From Muricomes sp049840515 (GTDB lineage Bacteria; Bacillota; Clostridia; Lachnospirales; Lachnospiraceae), in assembly GCA_049840515.1 (NCBI GenBank), contig JASGKW010000011.1:62001-126000 (forward strand): a stretch of 64,000 bases of DNA, in the 5' to 3' direction. Made by a program: the position numbers and the translations under genes. The notes beneath the pieces were generated by a model. It had not been told where the DNA came from and made no database searches. It saw nothing but the letters and a program-made list of their open reading frames with translations. Positions 25,583 to 35,415 of the stretch are shown one piece after another (the stretch's first letter is position 1; the number at the start of each line of letters is the position of its first letter).

Positions 25583-26794
25583 ATGAATAACTGGAAACGT
25601 AATGCAACGTTATATATTGTTGGGCAATTCGTGTCGATGTTCGGTTCGATGCTTGTGCAGCATGCAATAACCTGGCAAATTACGCTTGAAACCAAATCGG
25701 GTGTGATTATGACGCTGTTCACCTGTGCAGCATTACTGCCAATGACCCTGATTTCACCTTTCGCAGGAGTGTGGGCGGACAGACACAACCGGAAATATCT
25801 TATCGTAATATCCGATGCCTGTATTGCACTGATAACGCTGGGCCTGGCGGTTGCGTACATCTCAGGATACAAAAATATCTGGCTTATGTTTATCGTTGTA
25901 GTTGCCCGCTCATTTGGGCAGGGGGTACAGCAGCCCGCTGTATCCGCAATGATACCACAGATAGTACCTCCGGAAAGTTTGCAGAGGTTCAACGGCATAC
26001 AAAGCTCAATTCAATCATTAAATATGTTTATAGCACCCATGGTAGCAGGAGCATTACTGTCGTTTATGCCAATTGAATATATATTTTTCGTTGATGTGGT
26101 GACAGCAGTGATAGGCATAAGCATCGTCCTGATATTTGTTAAGGTATCCAAAGTTGTGCGCACAGAAGAAATAAAGCGTGGTGTCAAAGCATATTTTCAT
26201 GAATTGCGTGAGGGTCTGAGGTATATCAATTCCAAAGCGTGGCTGAAACTTGTCATTATTTACAGCGCATTCTTCAGCTTTTTTGCATCACCGTCTGCTT
26301 TACTCACCCCGCTTCAGGCAGCCCGTACATTTGGTGATGATGTATGGCGTCTGACTGCGATTGAAATTGTATTTTCAGTAGGCGCGGTTGCAGGAGGTAT
26401 ATTGATTTCTGTGTGGGGTGGTTTCAAAAATAAGGCATACACGATTGTTATGTCCTGTGTATTATTTGGTTTGACAAGTGTTCTGCTTGGCATCGTGCCT
26501 GATTTTTGGGTATATTTAGGTATAATGCTGCTCTGCGGCGCCACAATGCCATTGTTCAATACACCAAGTATGACGCTGCTCCAGAGGAAAATAGATTCAG
26601 ATAAAATGGGGCGTGTATTCAGTGTGATGATGATGTTCAGCGGAGTGTCGATGCCCCTTGGAATGGTTGTATTCGGACCCTTGGGTGACATTGTAAAAAT
26701 TGAATGGCTGTTGATTATATCCGGCGCAGTGATATCTGCCAGCGGTTTTGTGCTGCTTCGGTCACGGTCATTAATTGAGATAGGTAAGTCGTAG
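25583..26794 (+). CDS. MFS transporter (MFS_3 / drug or siderophore exporter-like)
   Basis: A 403-residue major facilitator protein. ATG 25583 (MNNWKRNATLYIVGQFVSMFGSMLVQHAITW) has GAGAGGAAC upstream and is preferred over the in-frame ATG at 25559. About twelve hydrophobic helices are visible; the loop between helices 2 and 3 has GVWADRHNRKYLIVISD, the family signature. The N-terminal pattern is that of the MFS_3 group, which includes EntS-type siderophore exporters and Mef-type macrolide exporters. It stands alone after the hydA terminator. The substrate is unknown. Confidence 0.85.
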   Translation: MNNWKRNATLYIVGQFVSMFGSMLVQHAITWQITLETKSGVIMTLFTCAALLPMTLISPFAGVWADRHNRKYLIVISDACIALITLGLAVAYISGYKNIWLMFIVVVARSFGQGVQQPAVSAMIPQIVPPESLQRFNGIQSSIQSLNMFIAPMVAGALLSFMPIEYIFFVDVVTAVIGISIVLIFVKVSKVVRTEEIKRGVKAYFHELREGLRYINSKAWLKLVIIYSAFFSFFASPSALLTPLQAARTFGDDVWRLTAIEIVFSVGAVAGGILISVWGGFKNKAYTIVMSCVLFGLTSVLLGIVPDFWVYLGIMLLCGATMPLFNTPSMTLLQRKIDSDKMGRVFSVMMMFSGVSMPLGMVVFGPLGDIVKIEWLLIISGAVISASGFVLLRSRSLIEIGKS

Positions 26795-26987
26795 CTTTTG
26801 TGGGGTGAATGGGCATAAGAACAAGCAAACATTTTGAGCTGGAGGCGGGGGGAAAGTTTGAATTTGGAAATGGAGGGATTTACAGAGAATAGATATAAAA
26901 TGCAGTTGGTTTTTGTGCAGGTATTTGATAAAATGAATAGCAAAGATAGCATGAGAGCAACTGTGTGCTTTTGAGAGGAGCGGTGAC

Positions 26988-28970
26988 ATGGTTCTAGAGA
27001 AAGGGAAGGAAGACAATAGAATCATAAAGGTGGGGAAGAGAATAAAAACAGGGCAGTTGAAGAGATGTTTAAAATGTCTGATTGCTGTACTAATTTTGGG
27101 CATTCTCCCTCTTTTTTCAGTAGCTGAACAAAACTTTGAGCCTAATATGAAAGCTGAGGCGGGAATTATGGACTTGACTCAACTGGATTTTCAAAATGAT
27201 GTAGCTTCTCTGGATGGCCAGTGGGAATTTTACTGGAATCAGCTTCTGAATCCCGGCGAAGTAGCACCCAATCTGATAACAGGATATGTTGATGTCCCTC
27301 GTTCATGGAATAAATATGAGGCTAATAAGAGTACATATTCCGGTGATGGCTATGCGACCTATCGGCTGACCTTTAGTATTGATGATAATAGGAGACTGGC
27401 GTTAAAGATTCCAAGGCTGCGCACGGCATATAAGCTTTGGGGCAATGGAGAGTTGATTGCCTCTGCGGGCACGGTGGGCAAAACCAGAGATACTATGAAA
27501 CCTCAATATCTGCCCCAGATTTCTTTTTTTGATGCGAAAGCGGGAGACAATGAGATTTTGATTCAGGTTTCTAATTTTTATCATCGCAGCGGCGGTATAT
27601 CAGAGAGTTTAAAACTTGGCAGTGAAGGACAGATTGTTGGGCTAAAACTGAGAAATACAGCGATGGAATTTATTTTGTTTGGAAGTTTGATGGTTATCGG
27701 TGCATATCATCTGGTGTTGTTTTTCTTCCGAAAGAAAAAAGATGGTTCTCCGCTGTACTTTGGATTGTTTTGTGCTTTAATCGGAATCAGAACTCTGTTA
27801 GGCGGAGAATGTTTTCTTTTTTATCTGATGCCTGAATTTAACTGGGAAATTGCCCATAAAATACTGACACTGACATACTATCTAGGTGTGCCCCTTGCCC
27901 TGATGTTTTTGCGGTCAATCTTCCCCAAATACTTTAATATACGGATGATTAGAGGGGCTCAGATAATGGGAGGTATTTTTGTATTAATCCTTCTCTTTAC
28001 TCCCGCAAGAATTTTTACAGTTATTAACATTGTATACCAGATATGGAGTTTTGCAGTGATTTTCTATATTGTGGGTGCACTTGTAAGAATATTTATCCAC
28101 AGAGAAAAGGGCGGCTGGCTCATAGGGACAGGTGCTATAGCTTTGTTGATAGGCGGCATAAATGATATCATTTTTTTCACTCCATGTATCTATGAGAATA
28201 AATTTATATTTCTGGGGAATTTGGTCAGAGTCGGAAATCTTACCCCTCTGGGATTATTTATTTTTGCCTGTACAAATTCGTTGTTGATTGCAAAGCGGTT
28301 TTCTGATGCTTTGGAACAGAAAGAAATTATGACGGTAAAACTGGTTGAAGTAAATGCTCATTTAGATGAACTGGTAAATCAGCGGACGAAAGACCTGGCT
28401 GAGTCTAACCGGAAAATAGAATCTCAAAACCTTGAATTGGAGAGACGAAATCAGACTTTGCAGAAGCTTTCCTTCAGAGACCCTTTGATAGGAATATGGA
28501 ACAGACGAAAATACGACCAAATGATAGACCAGGAGTGGCGCCGTTGTCTGAGAGAACAGAGACCTATGGCTATTTTGTTTTTGGATATTGATTATTTTAA
28601 AAGATTCAATGATTTTTATGGACATAAGGAGGGCGATGAATGCCTTATCAAAGTTGGGCAGGCCTTGAGGAACTCCCTGTCCCGCTCAACAGATATGTTG
28701 GCCCGTTATGGCGGGGAAGAACTTATTGTGCTGTTGCCCGGGTCAAGTAAGGAGGAGGCGATAAAGACTGCCGATATGCTGCGGAAAAGGGTGGAAAATC
28801 TGGCCATTCCCCATGAAAACTCACCTACAGGCGACTATGTGACTGTAAGTATAGGATGCACTTCGGCAGTGCCGGCCATGAATTCTTCTTATCAAGATTT
28901 ATTTAATATTGCTGATGAAGCTTTGTATCAGGCCAAAAATGCCGGAAGAAATCAAGTTAAGTTCTTGTGA
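26988..28970 (+). CDS. Membrane 7TM-type GGDEF diguanylate cyclase
   Basis: A 660-residue sensor enzyme. A signal/anchor helix (about 26-45) is followed by an extracytoplasmic beta-rich domain (about 60-220, with LDGQWEFYWNQLL and VDVPRSWNKYE, a 7TMR-DISM/carbohydrate-binding-like start), seven membrane helices (about 225-425), a short coiled coil (KLVEVNAHLDELVNQRTKDLAESN) and a GGDEF domain. The active site is RYGGEELIVLL and the inhibitory RxxD is present as RSTD, so feedback-inhibited c-di-GMP synthesis is expected. The extracellular domain probably reports on a sugar-like or other small ligand. A chemoreceptor gene follows on the same strand. Confidence 0.87.
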   Translation: MVLEKGKEDNRIIKVGKRIKTGQLKRCLKCLIAVLILGILPLFSVAEQNFEPNMKAEAGIMDLTQLDFQNDVASLDGQWEFYWNQLLNPGEVAPNLITGYVDVPRSWNKYEANKSTYSGDGYATYRLTFSIDDNRRLALKIPRLRTAYKLWGNGELIASAGTVGKTRDTMKPQYLPQISFFDAKAGDNEILIQVSNFYHRSGGISESLKLGSEGQIVGLKLRNTAMEFILFGSLMVIGAYHLVLFFFRKKKDGSPLYFGLFCALIGIRTLLGGECFLFYLMPEFNWEIAHKILTLTYYLGVPLALMFLRSIFPKYFNIRMIRGAQIMGGIFVLILLFTPARIFTVINIVYQIWSFAVIFYIVGALVRIFIHREKGGWLIGTGAIALLIGGINDIIFFTPCIYENKFIFLGNLVRVGNLTPLGLFIFACTNSLLIAKRFSDALEQKEIMTVKLVEVNAHLDELVNQRTKDLAESNRKIESQNLELERRNQTLQKLSFRDPLIGIWNRRKYDQMIDQEWRRCLREQRPMAILFLDIDYFKRFNDFYGHKEGDECLIKVGQALRNSLSRSTDMLARYGGEELIVLLPGSSKEEAIKTADMLRKRVENLAIPHENSPTGDYVTVSIGCTSAVPAMNSSYQDLFNIADEALYQAKNAGRNQVKFL

Positions 28971-29191
28971 GAAAGAGTCCCCGGTGCATTGAGCAAAATT
29001 CGACTTTTTTCGCGCTGTGTTTCTTGCTTTTGGCGGGTGGGCATAGTAAAATAAAAATTAACTGATTATGAACTCTTTTCTCAGGTATATATTGAACAGT
29101 GTATGTAAGAACTAAGCTAAAAAGAGCATTATGTGTTGGGGAAAAAGTCTGTTTTTGGGAAATACTTACAATTGTAGAGGGGGACACTACT

Positions 29192-31003
29192 ATGAAATGG
29201 TTCGCAAACCTAAAAATTGCTACAAAGCTGGTTACCGGATTCTTGATTGTGGCGTTTATCGCAGCCGTGGTGGGCATTATCGGCCTGATTAATATCAAGG
29301 CTCTGGCAGGAACAGACAGACAGCTCTATGAAGAGAACACCATGGGCGTTGTGCGCTCTGGGGATGTCAGCACTTATTATCAGAGGCTGCGGTATAATAT
29401 GGCGGAGATGATTCTGTTAAAAGATGATAGCCAGAAAGACGCCTATGTGGAAAAATTCAACAACTTTCTGACAGCCATTGATAAGGATTTGAATGAGTAT
29501 GAGGCTGGGATTACTACACAGACAGACCGTGACATATTTAATCCGTTAAAGAAGGACTGGGCAGAATTCAAATCCTATATGCAGCAGGCAATTGCGTATG
29601 CCGGGGAAGGGAAATATGACCAGGTGGAGAGAGTGCTGCTGGGAGATGCGGACGCGGTGAGCGGTTCGCTGATGGATTCTTTTTTGAAATTATACGAATA
29701 TAATGCGGCCAACGCTGGAACAAGAGCTGATGATAATTCTAAACTTGCAAATACTACAATATGGATTATGATTGCTGCAATATTGATTGCAGTGGCTGCA
29801 GCTGTCGGGTTTGGGATTTTTCTTTCCCGCCTTATCAGTAAGCCCCTTGGGAAAATGGTTGAAGCTGCCGATAAGCTCGCGGAGGGCAATTTTGATATTG
29901 ACATTGCCGTCGACTCCCAGGATGAGACGGGGGTGCTGGCAGAAAGTTTCCGCCATATGGCAGATATCCTGAAAACAATTATATCTGACCTTACACGCGG
30001 ATTGGAGGCCTTCGCCGATGGCAACTTTGCGCTGGACACTCAGGCGGAGGACAGCTATGTGGGCGGTTACCGTCCTATGCTGGATTCCATCCGGAAAATG
30101 AGGGATAGTCTCAGCGATACATTGCGGAACATCAATTTAGTTGCGGAGCAGGTGGCAACAGGCTCCGGTCAGTCATCCAGCGGTGCCCAGGCTCTGGCTG
30201 TTGGCTCAGCACAGCAGGCAGCTACAGTGGAAGAGCTGAATGCCGCTGCGTCACAGGTTGCCAATCAGGCAGAAGAAAATCTGTCCACCATAAAAGTAGC
30301 GGCTGCGTATATTGAGCAGGCCGGTGCGGGTGTGAGTGCCAGCAACGAATATATGGGGAACCTCTCCGAGGCGATGGCTGAAATCAGTTCTTCCTCCAGC
30401 CAGATTGCAAATATCACAAAAGTTATAGAGGATATTGCTTTTCAGACCAACATTCTTGCGCTGAATGCAGCAATTGAAGCTGCACGTGCGGGAAATGCAG
30501 GAAAAGGATTTGCGGTTGTGGCGGACGAGGTGCGCAATCTCGCGGCGAAATCTGCTGAGGCTGCTCGACGGACTTCAGAGTTGATTTCCGTTTCCGTATC
30601 CATAGTGGAGCGGGGAAACCAGATTACGGAGCAGACAGCCCAGGCACTGCAGGAGACAGGAGTAAATGCCCAAAAAGTGACAGAGAGTTTTGTCAAAATA
30701 GAACAGGCGTCAGCCGAACAGACCGGCGCCATCGAACAGATAAGGGAGGGAATTTCCCATATATCTTCCATTGTACAGAACAATGCTGCCACGGCTGAGG
30801 AAAACTCTGCAACCAGCGAGGAAATGTCAGCACAGGCCGATACACTGCGCCAGGAGATTGGGAAATTTAAACTGCCAAATGAAAGAGGACAATCTTACAC
30901 TGTTTCCGATATTCCTGCTATTTTGGATATTTCTAGTCCGTCTTACGCGCAGACTGAGTCTGAATATTCACTTCCCAGTGGTATGTCACTGGGAAAATAT
31001 TAA
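29192..31003 (+). CDS. Methyl-accepting chemotaxis protein
   Basis: ATG 29192 gives MKWFANLKIATKLVTGFLIVAFIAAVVGIIGL, with AGAGGGGG upstream; the longer frame from 29099 has no support. The 603-residue receptor has a first membrane helix (about 12-33), a four-helix-bundle sensor (about 35-185), a second membrane helix (about 190-212), HAMP and a signalling domain. The hairpin tip is IEDIAFQTNILALNAAIEAARAGNAGKGFAVVADEVRNLA, the site that contacts CheA and CheW. No CheA, CheW or flagellar gene lies in the window, so it must act with partners elsewhere. No C-terminal CheR tether is evident. Confidence 0.92.
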   Translation: MKWFANLKIATKLVTGFLIVAFIAAVVGIIGLINIKALAGTDRQLYEENTMGVVRSGDVSTYYQRLRYNMAEMILLKDDSQKDAYVEKFNNFLTAIDKDLNEYEAGITTQTDRDIFNPLKKDWAEFKSYMQQAIAYAGEGKYDQVERVLLGDADAVSGSLMDSFLKLYEYNAANAGTRADDNSKLANTTIWIMIAAILIAVAAAVGFGIFLSRLISKPLGKMVEAADKLAEGNFDIDIAVDSQDETGVLAESFRHMADILKTIISDLTRGLEAFADGNFALDTQAEDSYVGGYRPMLDSIRKMRDSLSDTLRNINLVAEQVATGSGQSSSGAQALAVGSAQQAATVEELNAAASQVANQAEENLSTIKVAAAYIEQAGAGVSASNEYMGNLSEAMAEISSSSSQIANITKVIEDIAFQTNILALNAAIEAARAGNAGKGFAVVADEVRNLAAKSAEAARRTSELISVSVSIVERGNQITEQTAQALQETGVNAQKVTESFVKIEQASAEQTGAIEQIREGISHISSIVQNNAATAEENSATSEEMSAQADTLRQEIGKFKLPNERGQSYTVSDIPAILDISSPSYAQTESEYSLPSGMSLGKY

Positions 31004-31043
31004 TGATTTAACATGAACGGAGGACTCATGACAGGAGGATGCA

Positions 31044-31589
31044 ATGACTCAGATGACTAAGAAAGCGCTGGCTAAATCGCTTCAAAAGCTGCTTTCACAG
31101 AGAACCCTTGATAAAATTACAGTAATTGATATTGTTGAGGACTGCGGAGTGAACCGGCAAACATTTTATTATCATTTTCGGGATGTTTACGCTTTGCTGG
31201 AATGGATTTTCATGACAGAGGCAGAAAAAGTGATTGCGCAGGGGATTACAAATGCTACCTGGACACGATGTCTGAACAAGGTATTTGAATATCTGCTGTC
31301 ACACCAAAAGTTTGTTATAAATGCGTATCGCTCTGTAGGTCTGGAGGCTCTGCAGAGATATCTTTTCAGCACACACCAGCATTACATTCTGCATATTGTA
31401 CAGGAAATTGATTCTCAAAATAAAATAAGTGATGAAGATAAGCGATTTATCGAAAATTTTTATGCACATGCCTTCGTTGGCATCATAGTAGATTGGATCA
31501 GCGGAGGGATGAAAGAAGATTATCAGAAGATTACAGAAAAAACAGAACGTCTTCTCACAGGAACAGTCGAAAGGTTTATCAATAATTGA
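31044..31589 (+). CDS. TetR/AcrR family regulator (DhaS-like C-terminus)
   Basis: A 181-residue regulator starting at ATG 31044 after ACAGGAGG. The N-terminal helix-turn-helix (KITVIDIVEDCGVNRQTFYYHFRDVYALLEW, residues about 22-55) is clear; the C-terminal part fits the TetR_C_8/DhaS-like group. It lies directly before the YhgE/Pip-type gene, and a 22-bp palindrome sits between the two, so control of that membrane protein is likely. A terminator separates the genes, implying that the downstream gene has its own promoter. Confidence 0.85.
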   Translation: MTQMTKKALAKSLQKLLSQRTLDKITVIDIVEDCGVNRQTFYYHFRDVYALLEWIFMTEAEKVIAQGITNATWTRCLNKVFEYLLSHQKFVINAYRSVGLEALQRYLFSTHQHYILHIVQEIDSQNKISDEDKRFIENFYAHAFVGIIVDWISGGMKEDYQKITEKTERLLTGTVERFINN

Positions 31590-31609
31590 AATTGTTTTAT
31601 ACATTTTGG

Positions 31610-31645
31610 GAGCTGTGTCTAAATTTTAGACACAGCTCTTTCTCT
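31610..31645 (+). terminator. Terminator after tetR-type gene
   Basis: GAGCTGTGTCTAAA (31610-31623) pairs with TTTAGACACAGCTC (31625-31638), followed by TTTCTCTG. Confidence 0.8.
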
Positions 31646-31662
31646 GTCTGTGGTAACCTCCT

Positions 31663-31684
31663 CTGACACCTTATATACTGTCAG
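31663..31684. promoter_or_regulatory. Candidate TetR operator before YhgE-type gene
   Basis: CTGACA (31663-31668) and TGTCAG (31679-31684) form an inverted repeat with a 10-bp centre that contains TATACT, a possible -10 box. It lies 26 bp before ATG 31710. Binding here would block transcription. Confidence 0.55.
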
Positions 31685-31709
31685 GAGAAATAATATAGGA
31701 GGCTTTACA

Positions 31710-33782
31710 ATGAACAGACTAAAACAACACAAACAGACAGTTGTCAGGTTGGCTGTGATTATCGGAGTGATTATCATTCCGCTGATGTACAGTTTTTTTT
31801 ATCTCGATGCTTTTTGGGATCCATATTCCCGGCTGGAGAAGCTCCCGGTAGCTGTAGTCAATTTGGATAAAGGGGCAGTAATCAATGGAACAGACAGGAA
31901 TCTGGGGCAGGAAATGTGTGATGAGCTGAAAGAGGACGGGACACTGAAATTTATTGTCACGGACCCTGATGATGCAAAACAGGGGACTGACGGTCAAATA
32001 TTATGCAGCCATCAACATTCCGGAAAATTTTTCAGAGTGCATTGCCAGCGCGCAGAATACGGATAAACAGATAGCGGAAATCAAGTTCAGCTCCAACGAA
32101 AAGCGGAACTATCTTGCAACGCAGATTTTGGGCAAAGCGGTTGATCAGATGGAACTGAAAATCAGGGGCAAGGTTAATACAGAGATTGTGTCTGAACTTT
32201 GCGAGAAGCTGAACAGTACACCAGAGAAGCTGACAACATTAGCGACAGGTCTAAATGAACTGTCGGACGGCACCGCGAGTCTTGAGGACGGCACAGACAC
32301 TTTACAGGGCGGCACAAGCCAGCTAAAGAGCGGAACACAGACTTTAGAGGGAAAGCTGTCAGAGTTTTCCGACGGTGCAAAATCAGCGGATGGCGGTTCC
32401 ACCCAGTTGGCGGCTGGAATTGCAGATTTGCAAAACGGCATTGATGCATTGGCAAAAGGGGGGAACGACCTCAGCCAGGCAACCGAAAACATAGATGAAT
32501 TGCGCACACAATCAAAGGCTCTTGCTGATGGAGCAGCCGCTTTTAACGAAGGGCTGACGCGATATACAGACGGTGTCGGAACTTTAATTGCAACAGTGGA
32601 GAACACAGGCGCTTTTTAGGAAATTATGCAGCAAACAATCCAGCCATTTTGCAGGACCCCGTTTTTGCAGGGTTTTTACAGCAGATGAATGACCCCGCTG
32701 CATCCGCAAATCTGGAAAATTTAAAGCAGTCCACGGAGCAGTTAAAACAGGCATCCGAGCAGGTGGCCGGAGGTATTAGAATGCTTTCGGATGCCACCGC
32801 TGATATTCCGGCACTGAAACAAGGCATCACAGATTTGCAGAATGGGCTGATAGCTGCACAGAGCGGCGTTTCCCAGCTGAAAAATGGTGCAGACAATCTA
32901 AACGGAGGTCTTGACCAGCTTTATGGGGCAAGTATTCAACTGGCGGATGCAGGAAAACAGTTATCAGACGGAGCTGCAAAAGTTGACAATGGTGCAGAAC
33001 AGCTAAAAGGTGGAGCCGACAAGCTAAATGGCGGAGCAAGTGCAGCGGCAGTACAGGTCAATGAGAAAATTAGTGATGCTAAAAAAGAACTTACAAAGCT
33101 AAATGGATTAGAAGGCTTTGCAGGGGAGCCGGTGGTTATTGAAAGTACCACAACCAATCCGGTGCCCAATTATGGAACAGCCTTTGCTCCTTATTTTCTG
33201 TGTTTATCCCTGTGGGTGGGCGCCCTGATTATTTTCTTTGGCATTTACCTGGATGCTGATAATAAATTCAAGGTGCTTTCCAGAAATTCGGACAGAAAAA
33301 TGCTGAGAAGTTTCATTTACCTTGGCATCGGACTGGCGCAGGCTGTCGTGCTGGGCATTATTCTCAGATATGGCCTGAGACTGCAGATTAATAATGAACC
33401 TGTGTATTATCTGGCCTGTGGCCTGATTTCAATGGTATTTATTTCTATCGTACAGTTTCTGCTGGTTCACTTAAAGGACATTGGAAAATTCCTGGCAATA
33501 GCGCTGTTGATTTTGCAGCTTACCTCCTGCGGAGGTACATTCCCGATGGAAACCGTGCCAAAATTTTTCAATATGCTTTATCCGTTTATGCCGATGACTT
33601 ACGCGGTAGGTCTGCTCAAGGAGGCTATCAGCGGAAGTATAGGGGGGACGGCTATACACGATGCATTGATTCTGGCGGCCATCCTGTTTATTTTCATGGC
33701 AGCGACGCTGGGGTTATCTGTTGCACGGCATAAAAAGGAGATAAAAACCCAATTCAAGGATGAATTAGTAAGAAACATGTAG
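31710..33782 (+). pseudogene. YhgE/Pip-family membrane protein, two frameshifts
   Basis: ATG 31710 after TAGGAGG opens MNRLKQHKQTVVRLAVIIGVIIIPLMYS, the first helix of YhgE/Pip (phage infection protein) family members. Frame one ends its homology near 31995, where the next frame continues with KYYAAINIPENFSECI. That frame stops at a run of five T (32613-32617), and the third resumes with GNYAANNPAILQDPVFAGFL. The middle consists of heptad-like repeats rich in DGA, GGTSQL and NGI motifs; the last 220 residues hold five membrane helices. Rejoined, about 690 residues, the normal size. Members are linked to ABC-2-type permeases and type VII-associated export; function is unsettled. Both breaks can be mended by one- or two-base changes. 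Confidence 0.82.
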
Positions 33783-33864
33783 TCAAGACAAAGAAAGCCT
33801 GTTATAATTAAATTTAGGTAACCGTCCGACAGGGCGCAAAAAATTATCTAAGGGAGAATATATT

Positions 33865-34830
33865 ATGAGTAGTTATAACGAGGTATTAGCAAGAAACACG
33901 GAGAATGCTCCAAACGGTATTGGTCCATGCTCGCAGACAGTAGCTTTTTCTCACTACAACAATCTTTCAGCTCAATTGCCAATTGATCCAAAGTCTGGAA
34001 AACTGGTAGCTGGCGGAGTAAGAGAACAGGCTGAACAGTGCTTTAAAAACATTAAAGCAGTTGTAGAGAGTATCGACCATGTTATGAGTGACATTGTCAG
34101 AGTCACTGTATTTGTTAAGAACATCAAAGATGTTGACACTGTAGACGAGGTTTATAAGACATTTTTCCCAACCTATGTTCCTACACGTACAACAGTTGCA
34201 GTTGCAGCTTTACCTATGGATGCTTTGGTACAAGTTGAAGCACTTGTTTCAAATGGCGAAGGCACAATCCCGAACGCACCACAGGCAGGCGACCTTATAA
34301 AGCTTACAAACAACACAGCGAATGCACCCATAAGCGCTTTGTCTACCCAGACTGTATCTTTCTCTCATTACAATAACCTTACAGCTCAGCTGCCGATCGA
34401 CCCTAAAACTGGCAGATTCGTAGTTGGCGGCGTAAAAGAGCAGGCTGCACAGTGCCTGAAAAATATCAAAGCAATTTTAGAGAGCATTGATGTTCCTTTT
34501 GACGATATCGTTAAAATCAATATCTTCCTCAAAAATCTTTCAGATATTGAGTCTGTAAATGAAGTATACACAACATTCTTCCCAGATTCAGCTATCGCAA
34601 GAGCTGTAGCATATGTTCCTGCAAGAACAGCTATCGCAGCTTCAGCTTTACCTATGGATGCTTTGGTACAGATTGAAGCAGTAGTATCACACGGAGATGG
34701 TACACCTCCGCAGGCTATTGAGGACAGACACGGACTTATTATAGAAGCAAACAATACAGAAAATGCACCAAAGAGCTGCTTATCTACACAGACAGTAGCA
34801 TTTTCTCATTACAATCACCTTTCAGCTTAG
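33865..34830 (+). CDS. Multi-domain Rid/YjgF protein, two intact domains before an amber codon
   Basis: Starts at ATG 33865 after AAGGGAG. Two Rid (YjgF/YER057c) domains of about 130-150 residues follow each other, each with the motif SQTVAFSHYNNLSAQLPIDP, a GGVREQAEQC helix and the active-site Arg (VPTRTTVAVAALPMDALVQVEALV; VPARTAIAASALPMDALVQIEAVV). Rid proteins hydrolyse reactive enamines and imines formed by PLP enzymes and usually work as trimers of separate 13-15 kDa chains, so a fused chain is unusual. Domain 2 has a nine-residue insertion before the active-site strand. A third domain begins (TENAPKSCLSTQTVAFSHYNHLSA) but meets TAG at 34828 where the others have CAG (Gln). Confidence 0.85.
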   Translation: MSSYNEVLARNTENAPNGIGPCSQTVAFSHYNNLSAQLPIDPKSGKLVAGGVREQAEQCFKNIKAVVESIDHVMSDIVRVTVFVKNIKDVDTVDEVYKTFFPTYVPTRTTVAVAALPMDALVQVEALVSNGEGTIPNAPQAGDLIKLTNNTANAPISALSTQTVSFSHYNNLTAQLPIDPKTGRFVVGGVKEQAAQCLKNIKAILESIDVPFDDIVKINIFLKNLSDIESVNEVYTTFFPDSAIARAVAYVPARTAIAASALPMDALVQIEAVVSHGDGTPPQAIEDRHGLIIEANNTENAPKSCLSTQTVAFSHYNHLSA

Positions 34831-35136
34831 CTGCCAATCGATCCTAAAACTGGCGCAAAAGTAGCTGGCGGTGTAAAAGAGCAGGCTGAGCAGTGCTTAA
34901 AAAATATCAAAGCAATTGTGGAAAGCATTGATCACGCTTTAGCAGATGTAGTTAAAGTAAATATCTTCCTCAAGAATATTGCAGATATTGATGCAGTGGA
35001 TGAAGTTTACGCAACATTCTTCCCAGGCGGAGTTCCTGCACGAAGAGTAGTTGGAGTATCAGAGATATTGGAAGATGCTTTGATTCAAATTGATGCAGTT
35101 GTAGGAAATGCTGAAGGAACACCTCCAATCGCATAA
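34831..35136 (+). pseudogene. Third Rid domain, in frame downstream of the amber codon
   Basis: In the same frame after TAG 34828-34830 the coding continues as LPIDPKTGAKVAGGVKEQAEQC, then VPARRVVGVSEILEDALIQIDAVV with the active-site Arg, ending at TAA 35136. All conserved Rid features remain, so a single C-to-T change (CAG to TAG) separates it from domains 1 and 2. Restored, the chain would be 423 residues with three domains, possibly a pseudo-trimer in one chain. It could be a true nonsense mutation, a sequencing error or a site of read-through; nothing here indicates pyrrolysine coding. Confidence 0.75.
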
Positions 35137-35223
35137 CAGAATATTATTTGCGGGTGTATGGCTGGCAGCGGCGGTTACTACTGTCCGCGGTGGTCAGGCA
35201 GAATTACATATTTTAAGTATAAG

Positions 35224-35257
35224 AAGGGGCGTCTCAATCTATTTGAGATGCCCTTTT
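35224..35257 (+). terminator. Terminator after Rid gene
   Basis: GGGCGTCTCAA pairs with TTGAGATGCCC (one G-U pair), within 35226-35253, followed by TTTTTG. Confidence 0.8.
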
Positions 35258-35415
35258 TGTCATGGCTGGGGACAGCTGGAGATTGGTAATTGTGGAATAT
35301 TTGCAATAGAAATAGAAAATTACCTATTGAATTATTAAATTATTGATATATAATAAGAAATATAGTATATATTATGAATATAAAATCATTTATCTTACAG
35401 AAGGAGGAAGCATAT

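Noticed and set aside
29575..30039. Long Ser/Ala-rich minus-strand frames opposite the chemoreceptor gene
   Set aside because: Low-complexity antisense shadow of a clear MCP gene; no start signals.
32145..32606. Long minus-strand reading frame opposite the YhgE gene
   Set aside because: It is the complement of the repetitive Gly/Asp/Ala-rich plus-strand coding region, has no ribosome binding site and no recognisable protein features.
31710..33782. Prophage gene because of the name phage infection protein
   Set aside because: YhgE/Pip is a host membrane protein family; no phage structural, integrase or lysis genes are nearby.
34828..34830. TAG as a pyrrolysine codon
   Set aside because: The two sibling domains have CAG (Gln) at the same place and nothing in the window suggests a pyrrolysine system, so a point mutation or error is simpler.
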